From positions 1 through 64,000 of the forward strand of contig CAVWFB010000008.1 in assembly GCA_963754265.1 (NCBI GenBank): a stretch of DNA of 64,000 bases, written 5' to 3'. Positions 17,186 to 25,758 of the stretch are shown in pieces. This stretch comes from AC-32 sp963754265. Its GTDB lineage: Bacteria; Actinomycetota; Thermoleophilia; Gaiellales; Gaiellaceae. Position 1 is the stretch's first letter. Each line of letters begins with the position of its first letter. Position numbers and translations under genes: made by a program. The notes under the pieces are model-generated. The model searched no databases, had not been told where the DNA came from, and was given only the letters and a program-made list of their open reading frames with translations.

Positions 17186-17891
17186 CGAGAACCAGACACC
17201 AGAAGAAGAGCAGCAGCCGGAAGAGACCCCCGAGGCGGTCTCGGAGGAGCCCGTGGAGGAGACTGCGGCCGAGGAGACACCGGCCGAGGATCCGGTCGCC
17301 GAGGAGCCTGCGCCTGAGGAGGCGCCTCCGGCCGAGGAGGAGCCTGCTGCTGAAGCGGTGGAGGAGCCTGCTGCCGAAGCGGAGGAGCCTGCTGCTGAGG
17401 CCGAGGAGGAGCCTGCCGCCGAAGCGGTGGAGGAGCCAGCCGCCGAAGCGGAGGAGCCTGCCCCTGCGGCTGAGGAGCCGGCGGCCTCCACCGAGGCGGA
17501 AGCCGCTCCCCCTCAGCAGCCGGTTGCCAAGCCGAAGCGCAAGCGCATGCCGCGCTCGCAGCGCCACAAGCACTCCAAGCCGAAGCGCGAGCGCCCTGCC
17601 GAGCGCCGTCCGATCGTCCGGCTGCCCAAGCCCGAGCACGAGCGCGGGCGCAGTCAGGAGCGGCGCGGCGTCGTCGTCTCGAGCGCGATGGACAAGACGA
17701 TCGTGGTCAAGGTCGACACCGTGAAAGCGCATCCGAAGTACAAGAAGGTCGTTCGCCGCTCGTCCAAGTTCCATGCGCACGACGAGGAGAACGCGGCCAA
17801 GGTCGGCGACCTGGTTCGGATCGTCGAGACGCGCCCGCTCTCGAAGACGAAGAACTGGCGCCTTGCCGAGGTCCTGGAGGAAGCGAAGTGA
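17178..17891 (+). CDS. rpsQ: 30S ribosomal protein S17 with ~145-residue acidic/basic N-terminal extension
   Basis: The S17 core, a 16S-binding OB fold, occupies only the last 80 or so residues (RRGVVVSSAMDKTIVVKVDT through FHAHDEENAAKVGDLVRIVE to WRLAEVLEEAK). ATG 17178 opens a 237-residue protein whose first 115 residues are nearly pure Glu, Ala and Pro with imperfect EEPAAEAEEP repeats. A short very basic stretch (KPKRKRMPRSQRHKHSKPKR) follows. An internal ATG at about 17548 could serve as an alternative start but has no convincing ribosome-binding site. The frame is continuous and keeps the operon's codon usage, so I regard the extension as real. Its function is unknown. Confidence 0.93.
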   Translation: MADENQTPEEEQQPEETPEAVSEEPVEETAAEETPAEDPVAEEPAPEEAPPAEEEPAAEAVEEPAAEAEEPAAEAEEEPAAEAVEEPAAEAEEPAPAAEEPAASTEAEAAPPQQPVAKPKRKRMPRSQRHKHSKPKRERPAERRPIVRLPKPEHERGRSQERRGVVVSSAMDKTIVVKVDTVKAHPKYKKVVRRSSKFHAHDEENAAKVGDLVRIVETRPLSKTKNWRLAEVLEEAK

Positions 17892-18256
17892 TCCAGCAGG
17901 AATCCCGCCTGCGCGTCGCCGACAACACGGGCGCCCGTGAGATCCTGTGCATCCGCGTCAAGGGTGGATCCAAGCGCCGCTACGCCCGCGTGGGCGATGT
18001 GATCACCGCCACCGTCAAGAGCGCGAGCCCGCAGGGCGCGGTCAAGAAGGGCGAGGTCGTGGAGGCCGTGGTCGTTCGCACCCGCAAGCCTTTCGGCCGC
18101 GACGACGGCACCTCGATCGCCTTCGACGAGAACGCCGCGGTGCTGATCGACACGGCGCGAAACCCGCGCGGCACCCGCATCTTCGGGCCGGTCGCCCGCG
18201 AGCTGAGGGAGAAGAACTTCATGAAGATCGTGTCCCTAGCCCCCGAGGTTCTCTGA
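17888..18256 (+). CDS. rplN: 50S ribosomal protein L14
   Basis: Intersubunit-bridge protein, 122 residues. GTG 17888 (MIQQESRLRVADNTGAREILCIRV) overlaps the rpsQ stop. The signature GDVITATVKSASP, the FDENAAVLID block and the GTRIFGPVARELREKNFMKIVSLAPEVL end identify it clearly. It begins the spc block and overlaps rplX by one base. Confidence 0.98.
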   Translation: MIQQESRLRVADNTGAREILCIRVKGGSKRRYARVGDVITATVKSASPQGAVKKGEVVEAVVVRTRKPFGRDDGTSIAFDENAAVLIDTARNPRGTRIFGPVARELREKNFMKIVSLAPEVL

Positions 18257-18627
18257 TGAGCCACAAGATGAAAGTCCGCAAGGGCGATCTCGTCCACATG
18301 CTCTCGGGCAAGGACCGCGGCAAAGAGGGCCGCGTCATCGAGGCGCGCCCGCGCGAGCGGCGGGTCGTGGTCGAGAACCTGAACATCCAGAAGCGGCACA
18401 CGCGCCCACGGCCGATCAAGGACTCGAGCCGGATGGGCGGCAGCCAGATGACCCCCGGCGGCGTGATCTCGAAGCCGGCGCCGGTGCCCGTCGCCAACGT
18501 GATGCTGGTCTGTCCGACGTGCAACCGGCCGACGCGGATCGGCATGACCACCAAAGAGGTCAAGGGCCGAGACGTGCACGTGCGCGTCTGCAAGCGCGCC
18601 GACTGCGGTCAGGAGATCGACAAATGA
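18256..18627 (+). CDS. rplX: 50S ribosomal protein L24
   Basis: Assembly initiator of the large subunit, 123 residues. MSHKMKVRKGDLVHMLSGKDRGKEG contains the KOW motif, and the C-terminal part carries four cysteines (CPTC, then C and C near residues 95-118) that could bind zinc, a feature of some L24 proteins. The ATG at 18256 sits in the rplN stop (TGATG), and the stop overlaps rplE. Confidence 0.96.
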   Translation: MSHKMKVRKGDLVHMLSGKDRGKEGRVIEARPRERRVVVENLNIQKRHTRPRPIKDSSRMGGSQMTPGGVISKPAPVPVANVMLVCPTCNRPTRIGMTTKEVKGRDVHVRVCKRADCGQEIDK

Positions 18628-19223
18628 GCCCGCGGCCCCGCAAGGCGGAGACGAACGGCTACGTGCCGCGGCTGAAGACGACCTACGAGCAGAACGTCCG
18701 CCCGCGCCTGCAGGACGAGCTCCAGCTGAGCTCGGTCATGCAGGTTCCGCGCGTCCAGAAGATCACGCTCAACATGGGCGTCGGAGAGGCGAAGACCGAG
18801 GCGAAGGCGCTCGACAGCGCGATCGAGGAGCTGACCACGATCGCCGGGCAGCGCGCCCAGATGCGCAAGGCCCGCAAGTCGATCGCCAGCTTCAAGGTGC
18901 GCGAGGGCATGCCCGTGGGCGCGCGCGTGACGCTGCGCGGCGCCCGCATGTGGGAGTTCCTCGACCGGCTCGTCTCGATCGCGCTCCCGCGCATCCGCGA
19001 CTTCCGAGGGCTCGACCCGGGCTCGTTCGACGGGCGCGGCAACTTCTCGCTCGGGATTCGCGAGCAGATCATCTTCCCGGAAATCGACTACGACTCGATC
19101 GCCGCGATCCGCGGCCTCGACGTCGCGATCACGACCACGGCATCGGACGACGAGCAGGGGCTGGCGCTCCTGCGCGCGCTCGGAATGCCGTTTGCACAGA
19201 CGAGCAGCGAAGGAGAGTCGTAA
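18624..19223 (+). CDS. rplE: 50S ribosomal protein L5
   Basis: 5S rRNA-binding protein of the central protuberance, 199 residues. ATG 18624 gives MSPRPRKAETNGYVPRLKTTYE, about 15 residues longer than usual at the N-terminus. Conserved blocks are VPRVQKITLNMGVGEA, AGQRAQMRKARKSIASFKVREG in two parts, and GRGNFSLGIREQIIFPEIDY. The start overlaps the rplX stop (ATGA). Confidence 0.97.
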   Translation: MSPRPRKAETNGYVPRLKTTYEQNVRPRLQDELQLSSVMQVPRVQKITLNMGVGEAKTEAKALDSAIEELTTIAGQRAQMRKARKSIASFKVREGMPVGARVTLRGARMWEFLDRLVSIALPRIRDFRGLDPGSFDGRGNFSLGIREQIIFPEIDYDSIAAIRGLDVAITTTASDDEQGLALLRALGMPFAQTSSEGES

Positions 19224-19226
19224 GGA

Positions 19227-19412
19227 ATGGCGAGAAAGGCCCTGATCGAGAAGTCGCACAAGCCACAGCGCTACAAGGTGCGTGCCTACACGCGCTGCAA
19301 CCGCTGCGGCCGGCCGCGCGCGGTCTACAAGAAGTTCGGGCTCTGCCGAATCTGCCTGCGCGATCTCGCCCACGACGGCGTCATCCCGGGCATGACCAAG
19401 TCGAGCTGGTAG
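19227..19412 (+). CDS. rpsN: 30S ribosomal protein S14, zinc type
   Basis: Small-subunit head protein, 61 residues, the short zinc-binding (type Z) form. Cysteines in YTRCNRCGRPRAVYKKFGLC and RICLRDL make the CxxC...CxxC site. It starts MARKALIEKSHKPQ with GGAA upstream, 3 nt after rplE. Carrying the zinc form inside the spc operon is common in Actinomycetota and Firmicutes. Confidence 0.97.
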   Translation: MARKALIEKSHKPQRYKVRAYTRCNRCGRPRAVYKKFGLCRICLRDLAHDGVIPGMTKSSW

Positions 19413-19421
19413 GAGGGGCGC

Positions 19422-19823
19422 ATGCAGACTGATCCCATCGCAGACATGCTCACCCGGATTCGCAACGCCAACCGCGCGCTGCACGAGCGCGCCGAGATGC
19501 CGAGCTCGCGGTTGAAGTCCGAGATCGCCCGGCTCCTCAAGGAGGAGGGCTACATCCGCGACTACGAGGTCAAGCGCGAGGAGGACACGCCCTACGACAC
19601 GCTCGTGATCGAGCTCAAGTTCGGCCGCAACCGCGAGCGCGTGATCACCGACCTCAAGCGCATCTCGAAGCCCGGCCGCCGTGTCTACGCACGCAAGGAC
19701 CGACTGCCGCGCGTCCTCGGCGGAATGGGCATCTCGATCCTGTCCACCTCCAACGGCCTGATCACGAGCCGCACTGCCGCCGAGCAGGGAGTCGGCGGCG
19801 AGGTCGTCTGCTTCGTCTGGTGA
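19422..19823 (+). CDS. rpsH: 30S ribosomal protein S8
   Basis: Primary 16S rRNA-binding protein and the usual translational repressor of the spc operon; 133 residues. It starts MQTDPIADMLTRIRNANRA and contains the conserved C-terminal signature GISILSTSNGLITSRTAAEQGVGGEVVCFVW in pieces. A GGAGGGG ribosome-binding site precedes the ATG. rplF starts 3 nt after its stop. Confidence 0.98.
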   Translation: MQTDPIADMLTRIRNANRALHERAEMPSSRLKSEIARLLKEEGYIRDYEVKREEDTPYDTLVIELKFGRNRERVITDLKRISKPGRRVYARKDRLPRVLGGMGISILSTSNGLITSRTAAEQGVGGEVVCFVW

Positions 19824-19826
19824 GCC

Positions 19827-20360
19827 ATGAGTCGAATCGGTAGACAACCCATCGAGCTACCGGCCGGCGTGGCCGTCTCGCTCTCACCCGGCCGCGTGAT
19901 GGTCAACGGGCCCCTCGGCGAGCTCAGCCAGCAGGTTCCCGTGCGCATGCAGGTCGAGCAGGAGGACGGCACCGTCGTCGTCAAGCGGCCGACCGAGCGC
20001 GGGGAGGACCGCGCGCTGCACGGGCTCACTCGCAGCCTGATCGCGAACATGGTCGAGGGCGTCACGAACGGATTCCAGAAGCGCCTTGAGATTCAGGGCG
20101 TTGGCTACCGCGCGTCCCTGCGCGGCACCGATCTCGAGCTCAACGTCGGCTTCTCGCACTCGGTCGTGTTGAAGGCGCCGCAGGGGATCACGTTCGAGGT
20201 GCCGACGCCGACCGAGGTGATCGTCAAGGGCATCGACAAGCAGCAGGTCGGCCAGCTCGCCGCCGAGGTGCGCAAGGTGCGCCCCCCCGAGCCGTACAAG
20301 GGCAAGGGGATCCGCTACGAGGGCGAGTACGTGCGCCGCAAGGTCGGGAAGCGGGCGTGA
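19827..20360 (+). CDS. rplF: 50S ribosomal protein L6
   Basis: Large-subunit protein near the factor-binding site, 177 residues. It starts MSRIGRQPIELPAGVAV; the C-terminal L6 signature PEPYKGKGIRYEGEYVRRK is intact. Both beta-domain repeats are present, with MVEGVTNGFQKRLEIQGVGYRA at their junction. The stop overlaps the rplR GTG. Confidence 0.98.
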   Translation: MSRIGRQPIELPAGVAVSLSPGRVMVNGPLGELSQQVPVRMQVEQEDGTVVVKRPTERGEDRALHGLTRSLIANMVEGVTNGFQKRLEIQGVGYRASLRGTDLELNVGFSHSVVLKAPQGITFEVPTPTEVIVKGIDKQQVGQLAAEVRKVRPPEPYKGKGIRYEGEYVRRKVGKRA

Positions 20361-20710
20361 GCGCGCTCTCCGTCAGGCAGGCGCGCGTCCGCAGGCACAA
20401 GCGCGTGCGGGGGAAGATCTTCGGCACCGCCGAGCGGCCGCGCCTGGTCGTGTTTCGCTCGAACCGCGGCATCGAGGCGCAGCTGGTCGACGACCTCGAG
20501 GGCAAGACGCTCGCGGCCGCGAGCTGGCTCCAGCTGAAGGGAGCCAAGGGCTCGAAGACCGATCAGGCGGCTGCGGTCGGCAAGCTGCTGGCCCAGAACG
20601 CGAAGAAGGCCGACGTCGAGACGGTGGTCTTCGACCGCGGCGGCTACCTCTACCACGGCCGCGTCAAGGCGCTGGCCGATGCAGCACGCGAAGGAGGACT
20701 CAAGTTCTAG
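20357..20710 (+). CDS. rplR: 50S ribosomal protein L18
   Basis: 5S rRNA-binding protein, 117 residues. GTG 20357 gives MSALSVRQARVRRHKRVRGKIFG, then RPRLVVFRSNRGIEAQLVDD and the C-terminal block VVFDRGGYLYHGRVKALADAAREGGLKF in parts. It overlaps rplF by 4 bp and rpsE by one base. Confidence 0.97.
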   Translation: MSALSVRQARVRRHKRVRGKIFGTAERPRLVVFRSNRGIEAQLVDDLEGKTLAAASWLQLKGAKGSKTDQAAAVGKLLAQNAKKADVETVVFDRGGYLYHGRVKALADAAREGGLKF

Positions 20711-21303
20711 TGGCAATCGACGTTCAGGAGACGAGAGAGCTCAAGGAGCGCGTGGTCGAGATCAACCGCGTCGCCAAGGTCGTGAAGGGCGGGCGGCGGT
20801 TCTCGTTCACCGCGCTGGTCGTGATCGGCGACGAGGTCGACCGGGTCGGCCTCGGCTACGGCAAGGCGCGCGAGGTTCCGCTCGCGATCTCCAAGGCGGT
20901 CGACGACGCCAAGAAGAACCTCTTCCAGGTGCCGCGGCACGGGACGACGATCACGCACGAGATCCTGGGCGTGTTCGGTGCCGCCCGCGTCCTGCTGCGG
21001 CCGGCGAGCGAAGGAACAGGCGTGATTGCCGGCGGCGGCGTGCGCGCCGTGCTCGAGCTGGCGGGAATCCGCGACATCCTGGCGAAGAGCCTGGGGACGA
21101 CGAACCCGATCAACATGCTCAAGGCGACCGTTCAGGGCCTGCAGAGCCTGCGCCGCCCGGCCGAGGTGGCCGAGATGCGCGGCCTCACGATCCAGCAGGT
21201 CCTGCCCGTGAGCGCGAAGCCGAAGGAGGAAGAGCCGGAGCCGGCCGCCGTGGCGGCCCCGGAGGTGAGCGATGGCGAAGCTGAAGATCACGCAGACGCG
21301 TAG
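20710..21303 (+). CDS. rpsE: 30S ribosomal protein S5
   Basis: Body protein important for decoding accuracy. GTG 20710 gives MAIDVQETRELKERVVEINRVAKVVKGGRR, with the S5 signature in VVKGGRRFSFTALVVIGD and the GVIAGGGVRAVLELAGI block. The last 30 residues (KPKEEEPEPAAVAAPE onward) are an acidic tail beyond the usual end, for 197 residues in total. The tail overlaps the start of rpmD by 32 bp. Confidence 0.97.
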   Translation: MAIDVQETRELKERVVEINRVAKVVKGGRRFSFTALVVIGDEVDRVGLGYGKAREVPLAISKAVDDAKKNLFQVPRHGTTITHEILGVFGAARVLLRPASEGTGVIAGGGVRAVLELAGIRDILAKSLGTTNPINMLKATVQGLQSLRRPAEVAEMRGLTIQQVLPVSAKPKEEEPEPAAVAAPEVSDGEAEDHADA

Positions 21304-21451
21304 CTCGATCGGCCAGAGCGCCAGGCACCGCGGCACCCTGCGTGCGCTCGGCCTCGGCAAGATCGGGCGCAGCGTCGAGAAGGACGAGAGCCCGCAGGTC
21401 GCCGGTATGCTGAGGAAGGTCCGTCACCTCGTCAGGGTGGACACCGACTGA
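21272..21451 (+). CDS. rpmD: 50S ribosomal protein L30
   Basis: Small large-subunit protein, 59 residues, here starting inside the rpsE tail in another frame. MAKLKITQTRSSIGQSARHR, then LRALGLGKIGRSVEKDESP and LRKVRHLVRVDTD, matches L30 throughout. Its TGA shares a base with the ATG of rplO (TGATGG). The usual rpsE-rpmD-rplO order supports the call. Confidence 0.96.
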   Translation: MAKLKITQTRSSIGQSARHRGTLRALGLGKIGRSVEKDESPQVAGMLRKVRHLVRVDTD

Positions 21452-22080
21452 TGGCCGACGAGCTCAACCTTTCGAACCTGAAGCCCGCGCAGCCGCGCAA
21501 GAATCGCAAGCGCGTGGGCCGCGGCCTGGGCTCCGGCAAGGGCCGGTATTCCGGCCGCGGGATCAAGGGCCAGAAGTCGCGCTCGGGCTCGAACAAGATG
21601 CGCCCGGGCTTCGAGGGCGGCCAGAACCCGATCTACATGCGCCTGGGCAAGCAACGCGGCCCGTACTCGAGGGACGCGATGCCGATGGGCCCGCACCGCA
21701 CCTCGACCGTCCCGGTCAACGTCGCTGCGCTCGAGGAGCGCTTCGACGCGGGGGCAGAGGTGACGGTGGAGGCGCTCATCGAGAAGGGGCTGATCCGCAA
21801 CTCGCGCACCGACGTGAAGCTGCTCGGCAACGGCGACCTGAGCAAGAAGCTCAGCATCACCGTCCATGCCGCGTCGGCCAGTGCCCGAGAGAAGGTTGAG
21901 GCAGCCGGCGGCTCGTTGACGCTTCTGCGCGAGCCGAAGGTGCGCCGCCCGAAGCGTCGCCCGAAGAGCGCCGCGCCGAGCGAGCCGGAGGTCGAAGAGA
22001 CGGAGCCGGAGTCAGAGGCCGAGCCCGAGCCCGAGGCCGAGCCCGAGCCGGAGACAGAGGCGGAAGGGGACGAGGGCTAG
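21451..22080 (+). CDS. rplO: 50S ribosomal protein L15 with acidic C-terminal tail
   Basis: Late-assembly large-subunit protein. The core starts MADELNLSNLKPAQPRKNRKR and includes GRGLGSGKGRYSGRGIKGQKSRSG in parts and the beta region to about residue 150. A further 55 residues of Arg/Lys then almost pure Glu-Pro repeats (EPESEAEPEPEAEPEPETEA) follow, giving 209 residues against about 146 usual. secY begins at the next base after the stop. Confidence 0.96.
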   Translation: MADELNLSNLKPAQPRKNRKRVGRGLGSGKGRYSGRGIKGQKSRSGSNKMRPGFEGGQNPIYMRLGKQRGPYSRDAMPMGPHRTSTVPVNVAALEERFDAGAEVTVEALIEKGLIRNSRTDVKLLGNGDLSKKLSITVHAASASAREKVEAAGGSLTLLREPKVRRPKRRPKSAAPSEPEVEETEPESEAEPEPEAEPEPETEAEGDEG

Positions 22081-23334
22081 GTGTTCTCCTGGCTTTCGAA
22101 CGCGTGGCGCGTGCCGGAGCTCCGGAAGCGCGTCCTCTTCACCGCGTTGGTGCTGGCCCTGTACCGGCTCGGCTCGTGGATTCCCGCTCCTGGAGTCGAC
22201 TCCGCGTCGATCAAGCAGTACTTCAACAACCAGGGCGGCACCATCCTCGGCCTGCTGAACGTCTTCTCCGGAGGAGCGCTCTCGCAGTTCTCGTTGTTCG
22301 CGCTCGGGATCATGCCGTACGTCACGGCCTCGATCATCCTGCAGCTCCTGACGGTCGTGATCCCGAAGCTGGAGCAGCTGCAGAAGGAAGGCGAGTCCGG
22401 TTACGCCAAGATCAACCAGTACACGCGCTACCTGACAGTCGTGCTCGCGGCCGCCCAGGCAACCGGCTACGCGTACCTGTTCCAGCGCCAGGGCGCGCTG
22501 AACGCGAACGCCGGCCGCACCGTTCTGATCGTGATCACGCTCACCGCCGGCACGACCTTGCTGATGTGGATGGGCGAGATGGTCACGAAGCGCGGGATCG
22601 GCAACGGCATCTCGCTGCTGATCTTCGCGTCGATCCTCGCCTCCGCGCCCGCGGGCGTGACCGCCTGGTACAACGGCGGCCCGATGGAGAAGCTGTTCTT
22701 CCCGCTGATCGCGATCGGGATCGTCGTCGCGGTCGTCTTCATCCAGGAAGGGCAGCGGCGGATCCCCATCCAGTACGCCAAGCGCATGGTGGGCCGCAGG
22801 ATGACCACGGGCGACTCGACCTACATGCCGCTGCGCGTGAACATGGCCGGAGTCATCCCGATCATCTTCGCGGCCGCGGTGATGGCCTTCCCGCCGACGA
22901 TCGGCCAGTACTTCCCGCAGACGCAGGGCTTCGTCAACCGGCACTTCCAGCCGTCGAGCCTGACGTACCTCCTGCTGGAGGCCGTCCTGATCATCGTTTT
23001 CACGTACTTCTACACGGCGGTGCAGTTCAATCCCATCGACCAGGCCGACAACCTGCGCAAGCAAGGCGGCTACATCCCGGGCATCCGCCCGGGGCCGCCG
23101 ACGGCGCAGTACCTCGACCGCGTGCTGACGAGGCTGACACTGCCCGGCTCGATCTATCTGGCGGCCGTCGCCGTGTTACCGAGCCTGTTCATCCGCTACG
23201 GCGGCTTCTCGCAGGCGACCTCGCGCGCACTCGGAGGGACATCCGTGCTGATCGTCGTCGGCGTGGCCCTGGACACCATGCGCCAGATGGAGTCGCAGAT
23301 GATGATGCGCTCCTACGAAGGCTTCCTCAAGTAG
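22081..23334 (+). CDS. secY: Protein translocase subunit SecY
   Basis: Central channel of the Sec translocon in the inner membrane, 417 residues with ten predicted transmembrane helices. GTG 22081 gives MFSWLSNAWRVPELRKRVLFT. Conserved blocks are PAPGVDSASIKQYF, GALSQFSLFALGIMPYVTASII, GNGISLLIFASI and the cytoplasmic loop RRIPIQYAKRMVG. It ends MMMRSYEGFLK, typical of the family, and directly precedes adk as in most spc operons. Confidence 0.98.
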   Translation: MFSWLSNAWRVPELRKRVLFTALVLALYRLGSWIPAPGVDSASIKQYFNNQGGTILGLLNVFSGGALSQFSLFALGIMPYVTASIILQLLTVVIPKLEQLQKEGESGYAKINQYTRYLTVVLAAAQATGYAYLFQRQGALNANAGRTVLIVITLTAGTTLLMWMGEMVTKRGIGNGISLLIFASILASAPAGVTAWYNGGPMEKLFFPLIAIGIVVAVVFIQEGQRRIPIQYAKRMVGRRMTTGDSTYMPLRVNMAGVIPIIFAAAVMAFPPTIGQYFPQTQGFVNRHFQPSSLTYLLLEAVLIIVFTYFYTAVQFNPIDQADNLRKQGGYIPGIRPGPPTAQYLDRVLTRLTLPGSIYLAAVAVLPSLFIRYGGFSQATSRALGGTSVLIVVGVALDTMRQMESQMMMRSYEGFLK

Positions 23335-23336
23335 CG

Positions 23337-23918
23337 ATGCCGCTTGACATCCTCCTGCTCGGCCCTCAGGGCGCGGGCAAGGGAACTCAGGGGAAGTTGA
23401 TCTCCGCGGAGTACGACATTCCCCACATCGCCACGGGCGACATCCTGAGAAGGGCGATCGCCGAAGGCACCGAGCTCGGGCGAAAGGCGGAGCCGCTCCT
23501 CAACTCGGGCCGGTTGGTGCCGGACGACGTCATGATCGACCTGATCCGCGAGCGGCTGACTCAGGAGGACACCGAGCGTGGGTTCGTCCTCGACGGCTTC
23601 CCGCGGACGGCGCCGCAGGCGGAGGCCCTCGACGAGAAGCTCACCCAGATCGACCGTCCGCTCGGGGTCGTCTTCGAGTTCCAGCTGCCCGAGGAGCTGT
23701 CCGCCGAGCGGCTGCTCCACCGCTCCCAGAAGGAGGGCCGGGCGGACGACACGCCGGAAGTGATCCGTACGCGGCTCCGTCTCTACAACGAGCAGACGGC
23801 GCCGCTGGTCGAGTACTACCGGGCGCGCGGCATCCTCGTGCCGGTACACGCAGCGGCCTCGGTCGACGACGTCTTCGGGCAGATCCAGCAGGCGCTCGAG
23901 CAGGTGGCGGTCCGATGA
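23337..23918 (+). CDS. adk: Adenylate kinase
   Basis: Interconverts ATP plus AMP with two ADP in the cytosol; 193 residues, the short form without a zinc LID. ATG 23337 gives MPLDILLLGPQGAGKGTQGK, where the P-loop has Gln in place of the common second Pro. ATGDILR binds AMP, GFVLDGFPRT is the family signature and LID arginines are in RADDTPEVIRTRL. It overlaps map by 4 bp. Confidence 0.97.
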   Translation: MPLDILLLGPQGAGKGTQGKLISAEYDIPHIATGDILRRAIAEGTELGRKAEPLLNSGRLVPDDVMIDLIRERLTQEDTERGFVLDGFPRTAPQAEALDEKLTQIDRPLGVVFEFQLPEELSAERLLHRSQKEGRADDTPEVIRTRLRLYNEQTAPLVEYYRARGILVPVHAAASVDDVFGQIQQALEQVAVR

Positions 23919-24679
23919 TCATCCGCAAGGCTCCGGCAGAGATCGACCGGATGGCGCGCGCCGGAGCGGTCGTCGCCGACACGCTCGCGCTGATCGGCGA
24001 GCGCGCGCGGCCCGGTATCACGACCCAGGAGCTCGACGAGCTCGCGAACGAGTACATCCGCTCTCGCGGCGGCGTTCCGACGTTCAAGGGCTATCGCGGC
24101 TACCCAGCTTCGATCTGCACGTCGCCAAACGACATGGTCGTCCACGGGATCCCGGGCCCCTACGCGCTCGGCGAGGGCGACCTGCTCTCGGTCGACGTCG
24201 GCGTGACACTCGACGGGTTCGTGGCGGACTCGGCCTACACGTTCCCGATCGGCGAGGTCTCCCCCGAGGCCGAGCGGCTGCTCGAGGGCTGCCAGGCAGC
24301 TCTCGCCGCCGGGATCGAGCAGTGCAGGATCGGCAACCGGCTCTCGGACATCTCGCACGCCATTCAGCGCGTGACCGAGGAGCACGGCTACTCCGTCGTT
24401 CGCAGCCTCGTCGGCCACGGCGTCGGTCGGTCGATGCACGAGGAGCCGCAGATCCCGAACTTCGGCGAGCCCGGCAGGGGCCCGCTGCTGTCGGAAGGGA
24501 TGACCTTTGCGATCGAGCCGATGATCAACGCCGGCGGCGCCGAGGTCGTTCTTCACGACGACGAATGGTCGATCTCGACCTCCGACCACTCCCTTTCCGC
24601 CCACTTCGAGCACACCGTGGCGATCACCGCTGAAGGACCGAGGATCCTGACCGCAGCGAGGACGGTCGTCCGCACGTGA
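23915..24679 (+). CDS. map: Methionine aminopeptidase, type I
   Basis: Removes initiator methionine from new proteins; 254 residues. MIIRKAPAEIDRMARAGAVV begins the pita-bread fold. The metal ligands can be followed in LSVDVGVTLDGFVADSAYTF (two Asp), GHGVGRSMHEEP (His), FAIEPMIN (Glu) and FEHTVAIT (Glu). The ATG overlaps the adk stop. In most relatives infA follows, but here an M29 peptidase does. Confidence 0.97.
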   Translation: MIIRKAPAEIDRMARAGAVVADTLALIGERARPGITTQELDELANEYIRSRGGVPTFKGYRGYPASICTSPNDMVVHGIPGPYALGEGDLLSVDVGVTLDGFVADSAYTFPIGEVSPEAERLLEGCQAALAAGIEQCRIGNRLSDISHAIQRVTEEHGYSVVRSLVGHGVGRSMHEEPQIPNFGEPGRGPLLSEGMTFAIEPMINAGGAEVVLHDDEWSISTSDHSLSAHFEHTVAITAEGPRILTAARTVVRT

Positions 24680-25758
24680 GCGCCGACCCGCGTGTCGAGG
24701 CCTACGCGGCGCTCCTGGTGGAGACGTGCGTCGACGTGCAGCCGGGATGGCAGGTGCTGGTGAACGGCGGTCAGCTTGCGCGACCGCTCCTCGAGGCGGT
24801 CAGCCGCGCGGTCGGCAGGCGCGGCGCCTACGCGATCCAGCGCGCGAGCCTGACCGGTTGGGGGACGAACATCCCCTGGGCACGAGAGGCGCCCGAGGAG
24901 CTGCTCGACTCGCCCGCGCCGATCGAGGCCTACGCGCTCGACAACGCGGATGGGCTGATCTCGATCGAGGCCCCAGAGAACACGCGCGAGCTGACGGGTC
25001 TCGCGGCCGAGCGGCTCGGACGCCTCCAGGCCGGGCTGCGCCCGCACCTCGAGCGGGTTTTCACCCACGACCTGAAGTGGGTCGGGTGCCAGTATCCGAC
25101 CGCGTCGCTCGCGCAGGAGGCGGGTCTCTCGCTGCAGGAGTTCGAGGACTTCCTCTACGGCGCGTGCCTGCTCGACTGGGACGCCGAGCGCGAGCGGATG
25201 GCCGGCTATGCGCAGCACTTCGACGACGCCGAGGAGGTCAGGATCGTCGCGAACGGGACCGACGTCCGCCTGGGGCTTGCCGGCCGCTCGGCGGAGATCG
25301 ACGCGGGGGGCGCCAACATGCCCGGGGGCGAGTTCTTCTTCTCACCGGTCGAGGATTCGGCCGAGGGAGAAATCGTGTTCGACGAGTTTCCTGCCGTCTA
25401 CAACGGCCGCGAGGTGGCCGGGATCGCGCTCCGCTTCGAGGGCGGCCTCGTCGTGGAGGCGTCGGCCGCGTCGAACGAGGAGTTCCTGACGGAGATGCTC
25501 GACGTGGACGAGGGCGCGCGCCGGCTCGGAGAGCTCGGCATCGGCTGCAACCCCGGCATCACCCGCTACATGAAGAACACGCTCTTCGACGAGAAGATCG
25601 ACGGGACCGCCCATCTCGCGCTCGGAAACGGCCTCCCGGAGGTCGGAGGGACGAACGTCAGCCAGCTGCACTGGGATATCGTCAAGGACCTGCGCGAGGG
25701 CGGCAGGATCGAGGTCGACGGCCGCGTCGTGCAGGAGAGCGGCCGCTGGCTGGTTTAG
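24676..25758 (+). CDS. M29-family metalloaminopeptidase
   Basis: Predicted zinc or cobalt aminopeptidase of the AmpS/AmpT type; 360 residues, near the family's usual 370-410. GTG 24676 (MSADPRVEAYAALLVETCVDVQPGWQVLV) overlaps the map stop. Family blocks include GADVRLG-like NGTDVRLGLAGR, the metal-binding stretch MPGGEFFFSPVEDSAEGEIVFDEF in parts, and LALGNGLPEVGG with SQLHWDIVKDL carrying the last His and Asp. Placing a second aminopeptidase right after map, inside the ribosomal operon and where infA usually lies, is unusual. Confidence 0.93.
   Translation: MSADPRVEAYAALLVETCVDVQPGWQVLVNGGQLARPLLEAVSRAVGRRGAYAIQRASLTGWGTNIPWAREAPEELLDSPAPIEAYALDNADGLISIEAPENTRELTGLAAERLGRLQAGLRPHLERVFTHDLKWVGCQYPTASLAQEAGLSLQEFEDFLYGACLLDWDAERERMAGYAQHFDDAEEVRIVANGTDVRLGLAGRSAEIDAGGANMPGGEFFFSPVEDSAEGEIVFDEFPAVYNGREVAGIALRFEGGLVVEASAASNEEFLTEMLDVDEGARRLGELGIGCNPGITRYMKNTLFDEKIDGTAHLALGNGLPEVGGTNVSQLHWDIVKDLREGGRIEVDGRVVQESGRWLV

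Noticed and set aside
17293..17489. Tandem GAGGAGCCTGC-type DNA repeat in rpsQ as a possible CRISPR or minisatellite
   Set aside because: The units are imperfect, in frame and encode the EEPAAEA protein repeat. There are no unique spacers, so it is coding low complexity.
21960..22078. GAGCCCGAG tandem repeat at the rplO 3' end as a separate repeat element
   Set aside because: It encodes the Glu-Pro tail of L15 in frame and stops exactly at the L15 stop codon.
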